NCBI RefSeq assembly: GCF_019458025.1
Contig: NZ_JAHZUY010000016.1
Span: 1-55,852 of the forward strand
Reading direction: 5' to 3'
DNA length: 55,852 bases
Source: Caldovatus aquaticus
GTDB taxonomy: Bacteria; Pseudomonadota; Alphaproteobacteria; Acetobacterales; Acetobacteraceae
The notes below the pieces were generated by a model that ran no database searches, was not told where the DNA came from, and worked only from the letters and a program-made list of their open reading frames with translations. The position numbers and the translations under genes were made by a program. Positions 25,231 through 35,936 of this stretch are shown here, one piece after another; position 1 is the stretch's first letter, and each line of letters opens with the position of its first letter.

Positions 25231-26331
25231 TCAGCGCCCGCCCTGGGCCGCGGCGTAGGCGAAGTTCTCGTAGCTGTTCTCGGCGACGCGGAACCACTGG
25301 TATTCCTCGTCCCGGTAGCGCCGGTAGCTCTCCCAGATCTTCTTGAAGCGCGGATTGCGGGCGGAGAGGTCCTCGTAGAGCCCGTGCGCCTCGCGCCAGG
25401 CGGCCTGCAGGATCTCGCGCGGCCAGAAGCGGAGCTGCGCCCCGGCCGCGACCAGGCGCCGCAGCGCCAGCGGGTTGTGGTGGTCGTAGCGCGCGGTCTG
25501 CGCCAGCGACGCCTCGCCGCAGGCGATCTCGAGCGCGTGGCGGTAGCTCTCGGGCAGCGCCTCGAAGGCGCGCCGGTTGACCATCAGCACGCCCTGCGCG
25601 CAGGGCTCCCAGAAGCCGGGCGCGTAGTAGTAGCGCGCGACACGCACGAAGCCGAGCTTCTCGTCGTCGTAGGGACCGACCCATTCGGTCGCGTCGATGA
25701 CGCCGCGCTCGAGCGCGGGGTAGATGTCGCCGCCGGCGAGCTGCTGGGGAATCGCGCCGAGGCGCTGGAACACCTGGCCGCCGAGCCCGGCGATGCGGAA
25801 CTTGAGCCCCTGGATCTCCTGCAGGCTGCGGATCTCGTTGCGGAACCAGCCGCCCATCTGCGCCCCGGTGTCGCCGAGCGTGAAGCCGAGGACGCCGTAG
25901 TCGCCGTAGAGCTCGTCGGCGAGCTGCCTCCCGCCGCCCTCGCGCATCCAGGCGTGCATCTGGCGCGAGTTCAGGCCGAAGGGGACGATGGTGAAGAAGG
26001 CGAAGGAGGGATCCTTGCCGATGTAGTAGTAGGAGGCGGTCTGGCCGCACTCCACGGTGCCGGCCTGCACCGCGTCGAGCACCTGCAGGCCGGGGACGAT
26101 CTCGCCCGCCGGGAAGGTGCGGATCTGGAAGCGGTTCTCGGTGATCTGCGCCACCCGCCGCGCGACGTGCTCGGCGCTGCCGAACAGGATGTCGAGGTTG
26201 CGCGGGAAGGAGCTGGTCAGGCGCCAGCGCACCTCGGGCGCCTGGGTCTGGGCGATGGCGGGGGCGGCGAGGGCCGCGGCGGCCGCCGGCGCCGCGGCGG
26301 CGGCCCGGCCGAGGATTGCGCGTCGCTTCAT
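25231..26331 (-). CDS. TRAP transporter substrate-binding protein, TakP-like
   Basis: A DctP-family solute receptor of 366 residues with an N-terminal signal region (residues 1-28, ending APAIAQ). The segment WVGPYDDEKLGFVRVARYYY with GFWEP, and QGVLMVNRRAFEALP, resembles TakP, which binds 2-oxo acids, rather than the C4-dicarboxylate DctP proteins. It probably delivers a 2-oxo or hydroxy acid to a TRAP membrane pair. Neither DctQ nor DctM is in the window, so it is an orphan receptor. It is divergent from the penicillin-binding protein gene, with about 95 bp between starts. Confidence 0.9.
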   Translation of the reverse strand: MKRRAILGRAAAAAPAAAAALAAPAIAQTQAPEVRWRLTSSFPRNLDILFGSAEHVARRVAQITENRFQIRTFPAGEIVPGLQVLDAVQAGTVECGQTASYYYIGKDPSFAFFTIVPFGLNSRQMHAWMREGGGRQLADELYGDYGVLGFTLGDTGAQMGGWFRNEIRSLQEIQGLKFRIAGLGGQVFQRLGAIPQQLAGGDIYPALERGVIDATEWVGPYDDEKLGFVRVARYYYAPGFWEPCAQGVLMVNRRAFEALPESYRHALEIACGEASLAQTARYDHHNPLALRRLVAAGAQLRFWPREILQAAWREAHGLYEDLSARNPRFKKIWESYRRYRDEEYQWFRVAENSYENFAYAAAQGGR

Positions 26332-26426
26332 CCTGGAGTCCTCCCGGAGGCTTGGAGCAGCCCGAGGTTAGCCGCATCCGCCGGCCGCCGGGAGAGGCGA
26401 CGGCGCGGCGTGGTAGAACAAGGGCG

Positions 26427-28430
26427 ATGCGTCCGAACCTTTCCCGCGCGGCCCGCGCCGCCGGCCCCTCCCGCGTCCGTCCGGCGCCGGGCGGCCGGCG
26501 GCGCGACTCGGCGCGGGCCGGCGCCTCCTCGCCGGCCGGCGGAAGCGGGAGCGCCGGCCGCCGCCGGCCGCTGCCGCTGCGGCTGCTGCGCTGGGGCATC
26601 CTCCTTGCCGTCTGGGGCGGGGTCGCGCTCGGCGGCGCGCTGCTCTGGTTCGCCCACGACCTGCCGCAGCCCGAGGTGGCGCTCGCCGCGACGCGCCAGC
26701 CCTCCGTCACCCTGCTCGCCGCCGACGGGCGGCTGCTCGCCACCGCCGGCGACCTCTACGGCGAGCCGCTGCGGCTCGCGGAGATGCCGCCCTACCTGCC
26801 GGCGGCGCTGATCGCGGTCGAGGACCGGCGCTTCCGGGCGCATTTCGGCCTCGACCCCGTCGGTCTCGCGCGCGCCGCGTGGGTCAACCTGAGCGCCGGG
26901 CGCGTCGCCCAGGGCGGCTCCACCCTCACCCAGCAGCTCGCGAAGAACCTGTTCCTGACGCCGGAGCGCAGCCTGCGCCGCAAGGTGCAGGAGGCGCTGC
27001 TCGCGCTGTGGCTGGAGCGGCGCTTCACCAAGGACGAGCTGCTCGAGATCTACCTCAACCGCGTCTATCTCGGCGCCGGGGCCTACGGGGTGGACGCCGC
27101 GGCGCGGCTCTACTTCGGCGTCTCCGCGCGCCGCGTCACGCTCGGCCAGGCGGCGTTGCTCGCCGGGCTGCCCCGGGCGCCGTCGCGCCTCAACCCGCGC
27201 GCCGCGCCGGAGGCGGCGATCCGCCGGGCGATGGAGGTGCTGGAGGCGATGGCCGAACAGGGCCTCATCACCCGCGCCCAGGCGGCGGCCGAGGGCGAGC
27301 GCCTGCGCCTCGCCCCGGCGCCGAGCCGCGACGCCGGCTGGTTCGCCGACTGGGTCCAGGGCTTCGGCGGCGGCAGCGAGGGCCGCCTCGCGGCGCGGTT
27401 CCCGGGCGCCGGCGACCTGGTGCTGCGCACCACCCTCGATTCGCGCCTCCAGGCCGCGGTCGAGTCCCGGCTCGAGGCGCTGCTCGCCGGCCCCGGGGCG
27501 CGGCTGCGCGTGAGCGAGGGGGCGGTGGTGGCGCTCGATGCGGCGACCGGGGCGGTGCGCGCGATGGCCGGCGGGCGGGACTACCGGGCGAGCCCGTTCA
27601 ACCGCGCCACCCAGGCGCGGCGCCAGCCGGGCTCGGCGTTCAAGCCGATCGTCTTCCTCGCCGCGCTCGAGCAGGGGATGCGGCCCGAGGATCCGGTCGC
27701 CGACACGCCGCTCCGCCTCGGCGGCTGGTCGCCGGGGAACGGGGAGTGGCGCGCGCGCGGCGAGATCACCGCCGAGGAGGCGCTGGCGCACAGCGTCAAC
27801 ACCGCGGCGGTGCGGGTGCTGCAGCGGGCCGGCGGGCCGCGGCGGGTGGCCGAGCTCGCCGCGCGGCTCGGCCTCGACGCGAGCCGCTTCCCGCACGACG
27901 CCTCGCTGGCGCTCGGCACCGGGGAGGTGACGCTGCTCGACCTCGCCGCGGCCTATGCGGCGATCGCCAACGGCGGCTGGCGCGTCGTGCCGCACGGCCT
28001 CCTCGCCGCCCGCGGCGAGGGAGGGCGGGCGCTGCCCGTGCCGCCGGCCGGCGGCGGCGCGGGCGGGGCGGCGCCGGCCCGGCGCGTCGTCGCGGCGGAG
28101 CACGCGGAGGCGCTCGGCCGCATGCTGGCGGCGGTGGTGCGCCAGGGGACCGGGCGCGCGGCGGCCTTGCCCGGATGGACGGTCGCGGGCAAGACGGGTA
28201 CCAGCCAGGAATACCGCGACGCCTGGTTCCTCGGCTTCGCCGAGCGCCCCGGCGGCGGCGCGCCGCTCGTGCTCGGCATCTGGCTCGGCAACGACGATGC
28301 GAGCCCGATGCGGGAGGTGAGCGGCGGCACGCTCGCCGCCAGGCTGTTCCGGGATATCCTGGAGGCGTACGGTCGCCCGGACGGGGCGGCGGCGATGCCG
28401 GCGCCGGAACGGCCGGCGAGGCGCGGATGA
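26427..28430 (+). CDS. Class A penicillin-binding protein (PBP1 family)
   Basis: A bifunctional peptidoglycan polymerase of 667 residues. It has a disordered basic cytoplasmic tail, one membrane helix near residues 53-75, a GT51 glycosyltransferase domain with E132 in AVEDRRF and GGSTLTQQLAKN, then a transpeptidase with S403-x-x-K406 (GSAFKP), SVN, and K589-T-G (KTGTS). All catalytic motifs are intact. It is shorter than PBP1a (about 800), lacking the OB-like insert, and looks more like PbpC/PBP1-type proteins. ATG 26427 gives a plausible tail length. The degenerate kinase gene follows after 37 bp. Confidence 0.93.
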   Translation: MRPNLSRAARAAGPSRVRPAPGGRRRDSARAGASSPAGGSGSAGRRRPLPLRLLRWGILLAVWGGVALGGALLWFAHDLPQPEVALAATRQPSVTLLAADGRLLATAGDLYGEPLRLAEMPPYLPAALIAVEDRRFRAHFGLDPVGLARAAWVNLSAGRVAQGGSTLTQQLAKNLFLTPERSLRRKVQEALLALWLERRFTKDELLEIYLNRVYLGAGAYGVDAAARLYFGVSARRVTLGQAALLAGLPRAPSRLNPRAAPEAAIRRAMEVLEAMAEQGLITRAQAAAEGERLRLAPAPSRDAGWFADWVQGFGGGSEGRLAARFPGAGDLVLRTTLDSRLQAAVESRLEALLAGPGARLRVSEGAVVALDAATGAVRAMAGGRDYRASPFNRATQARRQPGSAFKPIVFLAALEQGMRPEDPVADTPLRLGGWSPGNGEWRARGEITAEEALAHSVNTAAVRVLQRAGGPRRVAELAARLGLDASRFPHDASLALGTGEVTLLDLAAAYAAIANGGWRVVPHGLLAARGEGGRALPVPPAGGGAGGAAPARRVVAAEHAEALGRMLAAVVRQGTGRAAALPGWTVAGKTGTSQEYRDAWFLGFAERPGGGAPLVLGIWLGNDDASPMREVSGGTLAARLFRDILEAYGRPDGAAAMPAPERPARRG

Positions 28431-28467
28431 GCCGCGCCGACCGGCGGGCCTGCGGAGGATGGCGCAG

Positions 28468-29160
28468 ATGGAGGAGCCTTCCCTGACGGCGAGGGGGCCG
28501 GACGAGCAGGCGGCCGCGGCCGACGCCGCCGAGGCCGCCGCGCGAGCCGCGCGCCAGCGGATGGTGGCCATGCTCGCCCCTCCCGTGCAGCACGAGGTCA
28601 ACAACCTCCTGACCGTGCTGTTCGCGAACATCGAGTCGCTGCGGCGCGCGCTGCCGGAGGAGGGGCCGGCGCGGCGCCAGATCGAGCGCGTGGCGCTGGC
28701 CAGCCGCCGCCTCGATGCCGTGGTGCGCGCCTTCACGGCGATGGCGCGCCGGCCGCTGCCCGACATCGCCGCGGTCGAGCCGGGGGCGGCGCTGGCGGCG
28801 CTCGAGCCGCTGCTGCGCCTGGTGGTGGGCTCGCGCATCGGGCTCGCCATCGAGCGGGCGGCGGGGCTGCCGGCGGTGCGCCTGGACCGCGCGCTGTTCG
28901 ACCTCGGGCTGCTGGAGACGGCGCGCGACGCGGTGGCGCGGCTGACCTGCGGGGGGCAGCTCCGCCTGACGCTCGGGGCGGCCGAGGGGGGCGGGGTGGC
29001 GCTGACGATCGCCGGCCTGCCGCCGGCGCCGCCGAGCGGGGCGCTGCGCGCCCTGGCGGAGGGCGCGGGCGGGCGATTCGCGGAGAGCGAGGCGCCGCCG
29101 CCGGACGGCGGCACCGTGCTCGCGGTGGTCCTGCCGCCGGCGCCGGACGCGGCCCCCTAG
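28468..29160 (+). CDS. Degenerate histidine-kinase-like protein
   Basis: A soluble protein of 230 residues. The first part is a DHp-like helical hairpin with the H box VQHEVNNLLTVLFANIESL; histidine 42 is present. The C-terminal part resembles a HATPase fold, but the N-box region at about 143-159 reads LFDLGLLETARDAVARL, lacking the Mg-ATP asparagines of the usual NLxxNARDA pattern, and no clear G boxes remain. Autophosphorylation therefore seems unlikely; a phosphotransferase, or a scaffold as ChpT is, would fit. Start ATG 28468 has GGAGG nine bases upstream. It lies close behind the PBP gene, suggesting co-transcription. Confidence 0.72.
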   Translation: MEEPSLTARGPDEQAAAADAAEAAARAARQRMVAMLAPPVQHEVNNLLTVLFANIESLRRALPEEGPARRQIERVALASRRLDAVVRAFTAMARRPLPDIAAVEPGAALAALEPLLRLVVGSRIGLAIERAAGLPAVRLDRALFDLGLLETARDAVARLTCGGQLRLTLGAAEGGGVALTIAGLPPAPPSGALRALAEGAGGRFAESEAPPPDGGTVLAVVLPPAPDAAP

Positions 29161-29324
29161 ATCGGGCCGCCCCCCGGGGGCGGGGAGCGGCGCCCGGGCC
29201 GGGGAGGATGGCCGGACAAGGCGCTTGCGCGTTGAAAGGGCGCAAGGCATTGGCACAGCATCGCAATCGGCCGGGAGGCGCCCGCGCACGCCGCGCCGGT
29301 GGCGAACGCGCCAGGAACGAAGGG

Positions 29325-30398
29325 ATGAGGAAGGCAATGCTGGGCTCGATCCGCGCCTGGGGCGCGGCAATCCTGACGCTGGCCGGCGTGGCGGCGGCCC
29401 CGCCCGCGGCCCTGCACGCGCAGCAGGCGCCGCCGGCGCCGACGCCGGCGGCCAACACGGTGGAGGCGATCCGCGCGCGCGGCACCCTGGTCTGCGGCGT
29501 CAACACCGGGCTCGCGGGCTTCGGCGCGCCGGACGCGCAGGGGCGCTACCGCGGCTTCGACGTGGACTTCTGCCGCGCCGTCGCCGCCGCCATGCTCGGC
29601 GACCCGGAGCGCGTGCGCTTCGTCGGCACGACGACGCAGAACCGCTTCACCGCGCTGCAGTCGGGCGAGGTGGACCTCCTCTCGCGCAACACGACCTGGA
29701 CCTTCTCGCGCGACACCGCGCTCGGCTTCGACTTCCCGGCCGTCACCTTCTACGACGGGCAGGGCTTCATGGTGCGGGCCGATTCCGGCGTCTCCCGGGG
29801 CTCCGAGATCGGCGGCGCGACGGTCTGCGTGCAGCCCGGCACGACGACGGAGCAGAACCTGGCCGACTGGGCGCGCGCGAACCGCATCCAGGTCCAGCCC
29901 GTCGTGATCGAGCGGCTGGAGGAGGTGACCGGCGCCTTCTTCGCCGGCCGCTGCGACGTGTTCACCACCGACGTCTCCGGCCTTGCCGCGACGCGCGCGG
30001 CGCAGGGGGCGCGGGCGGAGCAGTACCGGATCCTGCCCGACGTGATCAGCAAGGAGCCGCTCGGCCCGGCGGTGCGCCAGGGCGACCCGCGCTTCGCCGA
30101 CATCGTGCGCTGGGTGCACTACGCGATGGTCGCGGCGGAGGAGTTCGGCATCACCAGCCAGAACGTCGAGCAGGCGGCGCGGACCGACCCGCGGCCGGAG
30201 GTGCAGCGGCTGCTCGGGCGCACCGGCGATCTCGGCCAGATGCTCGGCCTGCCGAACGACTGGGCGGTGAAGGTGATCAGGGCGGTGGGCAACTACGGCG
30301 AGTCGTTCCAGCGCAACCTCGGGCCGATCGGCATCCAGCGCGGCCCGAACCGGCTGTGGACGGAGGGCGGGCTGCAATACGCGCCGCCCTTCCGGTAA
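29325..30398 (+). CDS. aapJ: General L-amino acid ABC transporter, substrate-binding protein
   Basis: A periplasmic binding protein of 357 residues, first gene of the aapJQMP transporter. The signal region ends around LHAQQA; mature motifs include TLVCGVNTGLAGFGAPDAQGRYRGFDVDFC, NRFTALQSGEVDLLSRNTTWTFSRD and VGNYGESFQRNLGP, matching AapJ/BztA of alphaproteobacteria, which bind a broad range of L-amino acids. ATG 29325 or 29337 may be used. Upstream, TTGAAA at 29232 with CAGCAT 18 bases on is a weak promoter candidate. A strong hairpin follows the stop codon. Confidence 0.94.
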   Translation: MRKAMLGSIRAWGAAILTLAGVAAAPPAALHAQQAPPAPTPAANTVEAIRARGTLVCGVNTGLAGFGAPDAQGRYRGFDVDFCRAVAAAMLGDPERVRFVGTTTQNRFTALQSGEVDLLSRNTTWTFSRDTALGFDFPAVTFYDGQGFMVRADSGVSRGSEIGGATVCVQPGTTTEQNLADWARANRIQVQPVVIERLEEVTGAFFAGRCDVFTTDVSGLAATRAAQGARAEQYRILPDVISKEPLGPAVRQGDPRFADIVRWVHYAMVAAEEFGITSQNVEQAARTDPRPEVQRLLGRTGDLGQMLGLPNDWAVKVIRAVGNYGESFQRNLGPIGIQRGPNRLWTEGGLQYAPPFR

Positions 30399-30406
30399 GG
30401 TCGGCG

Positions 30407-30439
30407 GGGCCGGGCGGCGCCGCGGCCGCCGCCCGGCCC
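30407..30439 (+). terminator. Intercistronic stem-loop between aapJ and aapQ
   Basis: A perfect 12-bp inverted repeat, GGGCCGGGCGGC (30407-30418) and GCCGCCCGGCCC (30428-30439), nine-base loop. No T-tract. Such hairpins after binding-protein genes often stabilise the upstream message or reduce read-through, giving more receptor than permease. Confidence 0.6.
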
Positions 30440-30528
30440 GGACGACCGGCGGAGGCCGGGCGCGCCCCGCGGGCGCCCGGCGCCGGGCCGCCACCGCGGG
30501 CAACGGGCGAACAGGACGAGGCTTCCGC

Positions 30529-31731
30529 ATGTCCGACGCGACCATCGAGCGGCACCGCCCCCGCGTCCCGCCGCGGCGGCCGCTGCGCCTGTCCTGGTCG
30601 GACGAGCGGGTGCGCGGCGCCGTCTGGCAGGCGCTCGTCGTCGGCGTCGTGGCCGCGATCCTCTGGTGGCTGATCCGCAACACGGCGCACAACCTCGAGG
30701 TGCGCCGGATCGCCACCGGCTTCGGCTTCCTCTGGCGCGAGGCGGGCCTGCCGATCGGGGAGCACCTGATCGACTACGCGCCCACCGACACCTACGCGCG
30801 CGCGCTGCTGGTCGGCGTGCTGAACACGCTGAAGGTGGCGGTGGTCGGGATCGTGCTGGCGACGCTCCTCGGCACGGCGATCGGCATCGCCCGGCTGTCG
30901 CGGAACTGGCTGCTGGCAAGGATCGCCTCGGTCTATGTCGAGGTGATCCGCGACCTGCCCCTGCTGCTGCAGCTCCTGTTCTGGTACACGATCCTGCAGA
31001 ACCTGCCGGGGCCGCGCCAGGCGCTGAACCCGGTGGACGGCGTGTTCCTCTCCAACCGCGGGCTCAAGCTGCCCTGGATCGAGTGGGAGGCGGCGCACGG
31101 CGCGGCGCTGCTCGCGCTGGCGGCCGGCGCCGCGGGCACCTGGCTCTACGCGCGCCGGGCGCGCGCGCGGCAGATGGCCGACGGCCAGCCGCGGCGCGTC
31201 TGGCCGGCGGGGCTTGTGCTGATGCTCGGCCTGCCGGTCGCGGTGTGGGCGGCGATGGGCGCGCCCTGGACGGTGGACCGGCCGGCGCTGCGCGGCTTCA
31301 ACTTCCAGGGCGGCCTGACGGTGAGCCCCGAGTACTTCGCGCTGCTGGTCGGCCTCGTCACCTACACCGCCGGGTTCATCGCCGAGATCGTGCGCGCCGG
31401 CATCCTCTCGGTCGGCCAGGGGCAGTGGGAGGCGGCGCAGGCGCTCGGCCTGCGCCACGGCCAGGTGCTGCGCCTGATCGTGCTGCCGCAGGCGCTGCGC
31501 GTGATCGTGCCGCCGATGACGAGCCAGTACCTGAACCTGACCAAGAACTCCTCGCTCGCGGTCGCGATCGGCTACCAGGACATCGTCTCCATCGCCAACA
31601 CCACCCTGAACCAGACCGGGCAGGCGATCGAGGGAATCGCTATCATCATGGCGGTCTATCTGACCATCAGCCTGTCCATCAGCGCCTTCATGAACTGGTA
31701 CAACGCGCGCATCGCGCTGGTGGAGCGCTGA
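30529..31731 (+). CDS. aapQ: Amino acid ABC transporter permease AapQ
   Basis: Inner-membrane subunit of 400 residues, normal for AapQ/BztB. It has an N-terminal helix (ALVVGVVAAILWWLI), a long periplasmic insert (about residues 175-260), and the HisM-type permease core with the ATPase-contact EAA loop QWEAAQALGLRHGQVLRLIVLPQALRVIVPP. NTLKVAVVGIVLATLLGTAIGIARLS marks the start of the core. It pairs with AapM to form the translocation channel. aapM begins three bases after its stop. Confidence 0.95.
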   Translation: MSDATIERHRPRVPPRRPLRLSWSDERVRGAVWQALVVGVVAAILWWLIRNTAHNLEVRRIATGFGFLWREAGLPIGEHLIDYAPTDTYARALLVGVLNTLKVAVVGIVLATLLGTAIGIARLSRNWLLARIASVYVEVIRDLPLLLQLLFWYTILQNLPGPRQALNPVDGVFLSNRGLKLPWIEWEAAHGAALLALAAGAAGTWLYARRARARQMADGQPRRVWPAGLVLMLGLPVAVWAAMGAPWTVDRPALRGFNFQGGLTVSPEYFALLVGLVTYTAGFIAEIVRAGILSVGQGQWEAAQALGLRHGQVLRLIVLPQALRVIVPPMTSQYLNLTKNSSLAVAIGYQDIVSIANTTLNQTGQAIEGIAIIMAVYLTISLSISAFMNWYNARIALVER

Positions 31732-31734
31732 GCC

Positions 31735-33039
31735 ATGGCCCCCGCCGACACCACCACCCGCGTCCCGCTCGACGGCCCGGTCGCCGGTGTGCCGGAGGCG
31801 GTGGCGCGCCGCCCCCCCGTCGCCGCCGTCGGGCCGATCGCCTGGGCGCGCGCCAACCTGTTCTCCTCCTGGATCTCCACCGCGGTCACGCTGCTGCTGG
31901 CCTACCTGATCGCGCGCGCGGCCATCGCCTTCGCCGAGTGGGCGGTCGTGAACGCGATCTGGCAGGTGCCCGGCAACCAGACCCAGGCCTGCCGCGAGGT
32001 GAAGGGCATCGGCGCCTGCTGGGCCGTGGTGACCGAGAAGCACCGCTTCATCCTCTTCGGCACCTACCCCTACGAGGAGCACTGGCGGCCGGCGCTGGTC
32101 ATCCTGATCTTCGTCGCGCTCTACGCCGTCTCCGCCATGCGGCGGTTCTGGCGCCAGGAGCTGGTGCTGGTCTGGGCCGGGGCGCTGACCCTGATCGGCA
32201 TCCTGATGTGGGGCGGCGATTCCGCCCCCCGCCTGCTGCCGCAGCCCTGGGAGCAGCTCCTCGCCCTCGCGCTGCTGGCGGGCGCCGGCTTCGCCCACGT
32301 GCGCGGCTGGATCAACGTCGCCTGGCCGGCCGCGGCGCTGGTCTTCGCGCTGCTCGCCTGGGCGGGACCCGTCCTCGGCCTGTCCTACGTGCCGCAGGAG
32401 CGCTGGGGCGGGCTGCCGATCACCCTGATCCTCGCGACCTTCGGCCTCGCCTTCGCCTTCCCGCTGGCGATCCTGGTGGCGCTCGGGCGGCGCTCCGGCC
32501 TGCCGGCGATCAAGACGCTCTGCGTGCTCTACGTCGAGCTGATCCGCGGCGTGCCGCTGATCTCGCTGCTGTTCATGGCGAGCGTCATGTTCCCCCTCTT
32601 CCTTCCCGAGGGCATGAACATCGACAAGCTGCTGCGCGCGCAGATCGCGATCATCCTGTTCGCCGGCGCCTACCTCGCCGAGGTGGTGCGCGGCGGCCTG
32701 CAGGCCCTGCCGCGGGGGCAGTACGAGGCGGCGGACGCGCTCGGCCTCACCTACTGGCAGAAGACCGGCCTGATCATCCTGCCGCAGGCGCTGCGGCTCG
32801 TGATCCCCCCGCTGGTCAACACCTTCATCGGCTTCTTCAAGGACACCTCGCTGGTGCTGATCATCGGCATCTTCGACCTGCTGACGGCGGGCAAGACCGC
32901 GATCGTCGAGCCGGCCTGGCAGGGCTTCGGCGTCGAGGTCTACATCTTCGTCGGCGTGATCTACTTCCTGTTCTGCTTCGCCATGTCGAAATACAGCCAG
33001 AACCTGGAGGCGGAGCTGAACCGCCACCGGCGGCGCTGA
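31735..33039 (+). CDS. aapM: Amino acid ABC transporter permease AapM
   Basis: Second permease subunit of 434 residues, matching AapM/BztC length. Several N-terminal helices precede the core permease domain; the EAA loop [30 protein letters not shown] contacts the ATPase, and [22 protein letters not shown] follows, typical of polar amino acid permeases. It starts 3 bp after aapQ and ends 15 bp before aapP. Confidence 0.95.
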   Translation: MAPADTTTRVPLDGPVAGVPEAVARRPPVAAVGPIAWARANLFSSWISTAVTLLLAYLIARAAIAFAEWAVVNAIWQVPGNQTQACREVKGIGACWAVVTEKHRFILFGTYPYEEHWRPALVILIFVALYAVSAMRRFWRQELVLVWAGALTLIGILMWGGDSAPRLLPQPWEQLLALALLAGAGFAHVRGWINVAWPAAALVFALLAWAGPVLGLSYVPQERWGGLPITLILATFGLAFAFPLAILVALGRRSGLPAIKTLCVLYVELIRGVPLISLLFMASVMFPLFLPEGMNIDKLLRAQIAIILFAGAYLAEVVRGGLQALPRGQYEAADALGLTYWQKTGLIILPQALRLVIPPLVNTFIGFFKDTSLVLIIGIFDLLTAGKTAIVEPAWQGFGVEVYIFVGVIYFLFCFAMSKYSQNLEAELNRHRRR

Positions 33040-33054
33040 GGGGGAGGAGAGGCG

Positions 33055-33849
<795 letters not shown>

Positions 33850-33925
33850 GCGGGGAGGCGCGGCGGGCCGCGCCCTTGCCGCACCGGCGCGAGCGGCCTA
33901 TCCCTCCGGCGCCCGGGCCCTTTCG

Positions 33926-35881
33926 ATGAGCGAAGCACCCCCCATCCCCGAAGGCGGCCGCGCCCTGCCGGCCGCGGGCGTGCCCCGGCCGGCCGGCGCG
34001 CCGGGGGAGGGGCCGGCCGCCGAGCGCCGGATCACCGCGGGCCTGCTGCTCGGCGTGCTCGGCGTCGTCTACGGCGACATCGGCACCTCGCCGCTCTACG
34101 CGGTGCGCGCCTCGCTGCTGCACTTCGCCGAGGACGGGATCGAGCGGGCCGAGATCCTCGGCATCCTCAGCATGATCGTCTGGGCGCTGATCCTGACGGT
34201 GACGGTGAAGTACATCGCCTTCATCATGCGCGCGGACAACCGCGGCGAGGGCGGGATCCTGGCCCTGATGGCCCTGGCGCAGCGGGTCGCGCGCACCGAG
34301 CGCGGCCGCTGGCTGGTGGCGCTGGTCGGCATCACCGGCGCGTCGCTGTTCTTCGGCGACGGCACCATCACGCCGGCGATCTCGGTGCTCTCCGCGATCG
34401 AGGGCCTGAAGGTGGTGGAGCCGGCCTTCGAGCACCTCGTCGTGCCGCTCTCGGTCGCGGTGATCCTGGCGCTGTTCCTGGTGCAGTACCGCGGCACCGG
34501 CGCCATGGGGGCGGTGTTCGGCCCGGTCACCGCGCTCTGGTTCGCCGCCATCGGCCTGCTCGGCCTCGCCGGCATCGCCGAGCGGCCGGAGGTGCTGGTC
34601 GCGCTGTCGCCGCACCATGCGGTCGGCTTCGCCATCGCCCATCCGGTCGCCACCTTCGTCGCGCTCGGCGCGGTGGTGCTGGCGGTGACGGGGGCGGAGG
34701 CGCTCTACGCCGACATGGGCCATTTCGGCCGCCGGCCGATCCGCCTCGCCTGGCTCTACTACGTGCTGCCGGCGCTGACGCTGAACTACCTGGGCCAGGG
34801 GGCGCTGCTGCTCGCCGACGCGGACAGCCTGGAGAACCCCTTCTACCTGCTCGCCCCGGCCTGGTTCCGGCCCTTCCTCATCGTGCTCGCCACCGCGGCG
34901 ACGATCATCGCGAGCCAGGCCATGATCTCGGGCGCGTACTCGATCGCGCGCCAGTGCATCCAGCTCGGCTTCCTGCCGCGGCTGGTTGTGCGCCACACCT
35001 CGGAGACCGAGGAAGGGCAGATCTACATGCCGCAGGTGAACGCCGGGCTGATGATCGGCGTCGTCATCCTGGTAATGTCGTTCAAGACCTCGGACGCGCT
35101 CGCCGCCGCCTACGGCCTCGCGGTGACCGGCACCTTCCTCTGCACCTCGACCCTCGCCTTCCTGGTCTTCCGCCGCCGCTTCGGCTGGCCGATGCCCTTC
35201 GTCGTGCTGGTGTTCGGCCCGCTGTTCCTGCTCGACGCCGGCTACTTCCTCTCCAACGTGCTGAAGATCCCGCACGGCGGCTACGTGCCCCTCATCATCG
35301 GCGGCGCGCTGTTCGTGATGATGACCACCTGGCACCGCGGGCGCGAGCTGCTGTTCGCCCGCTTCCGCCAGGACAGCCTGCCGCTTCGCTCCTTCCTCGC
35401 CCGCCTGCCGCACAGCCGCACCATCCGGGTGCCGGGCATCGCCGTGTTCATGACCAGCCAGGCCGACTACGTGCCGAACGCCCTGCTGCACAACCTCAAG
35501 CACAACAAGGTGCTGCACGAGCGGGTGCTGTTCGTGACCGTGCTCAATGAGGACATTCCCGCGGTGCCGCCGGAGCGGCGAAGCGAGGTGACGGAGCTCG
35601 CCCCCGGCATCCACCGCGTGATCATCCGCTACGGCTTCCAGGAGAGCCCGAACATCCCGCGCGAGCTGGAGGCGCTGCGCGAGCGGGGCATCGCCTGGGA
35701 CCCGATGCAGGCGAGCTACTTCCTCGGCCGCGAGACGGTGGTCGCGGCCGTGGTGCCCAAGATGTCGCGCTGGCGCCAGTGGCTGTTCGGCCTGATGTCG
35801 CGCAACGCGGTGCCGGCGACCGAGTTCTTCCGCATCCCGTCCGACCGCGTGGTGGAGCTCGGGGTGCGGGTGGCGATCTGA
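33926..35881 (+). CDS. kup: KUP family potassium uptake protein
   Basis: A K+/H+ symporter-type membrane protein of 651 residues with about 12 helices in the first 450 and a cytoplasmic C-terminal domain. Family motifs are [58 protein letters not shown] and [21 protein letters not shown]. It brings in K+ at low pH or under osmotic stress. It may be transcribed on its own; no Kdp or Trk genes and no recognisable K+-responsive riboswitch are nearby. Confidence 0.95.
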   Translation: MSEAPPIPEGGRALPAAGVPRPAGAPGEGPAAERRITAGLLLGVLGVVYGDIGTSPLYAVRASLLHFAEDGIERAEILGILSMIVWALILTVTVKYIAFIMRADNRGEGGILALMALAQRVARTERGRWLVALVGITGASLFFGDGTITPAISVLSAIEGLKVVEPAFEHLVVPLSVAVILALFLVQYRGTGAMGAVFGPVTALWFAAIGLLGLAGIAERPEVLVALSPHHAVGFAIAHPVATFVALGAVVLAVTGAEALYADMGHFGRRPIRLAWLYYVLPALTLNYLGQGALLLADADSLENPFYLLAPAWFRPFLIVLATAATIIASQAMISGAYSIARQCIQLGFLPRLVVRHTSETEEGQIYMPQVNAGLMIGVVILVMSFKTSDALAAAYGLAVTGTFLCTSTLAFLVFRRRFGWPMPFVVLVFGPLFLLDAGYFLSNVLKIPHGGYVPLIIGGALFVMMTTWHRGRELLFARFRQDSLPLRSFLARLPHSRTIRVPGIAVFMTSQADYVPNALLHNLKHNKVLHERVLFVTVLNEDIPAVPPERRSEVTELAPGIHRVIIRYGFQESPNIPRELEALRERGIAWDPMQASYFLGRETVVAAVVPKMSRWRQWLFGLMSRNAVPATEFFRIPSDRVVELGVRVAI

Positions 35882-35936
35882 GAACCCCGTCCGGCCGGGC
35901 GGCGTTTGCGCCGCGCGGCCGGCAGGAGGCGGTGCG

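Noticed and set aside
29250-29270. Sigma54-like TGGCAC with a downstream GC upstream of aapJ
   Set aside because: The spacing between the GG and the GC is nine bases instead of the required ten, and the -12 element reads TCGC rather than TTGC.
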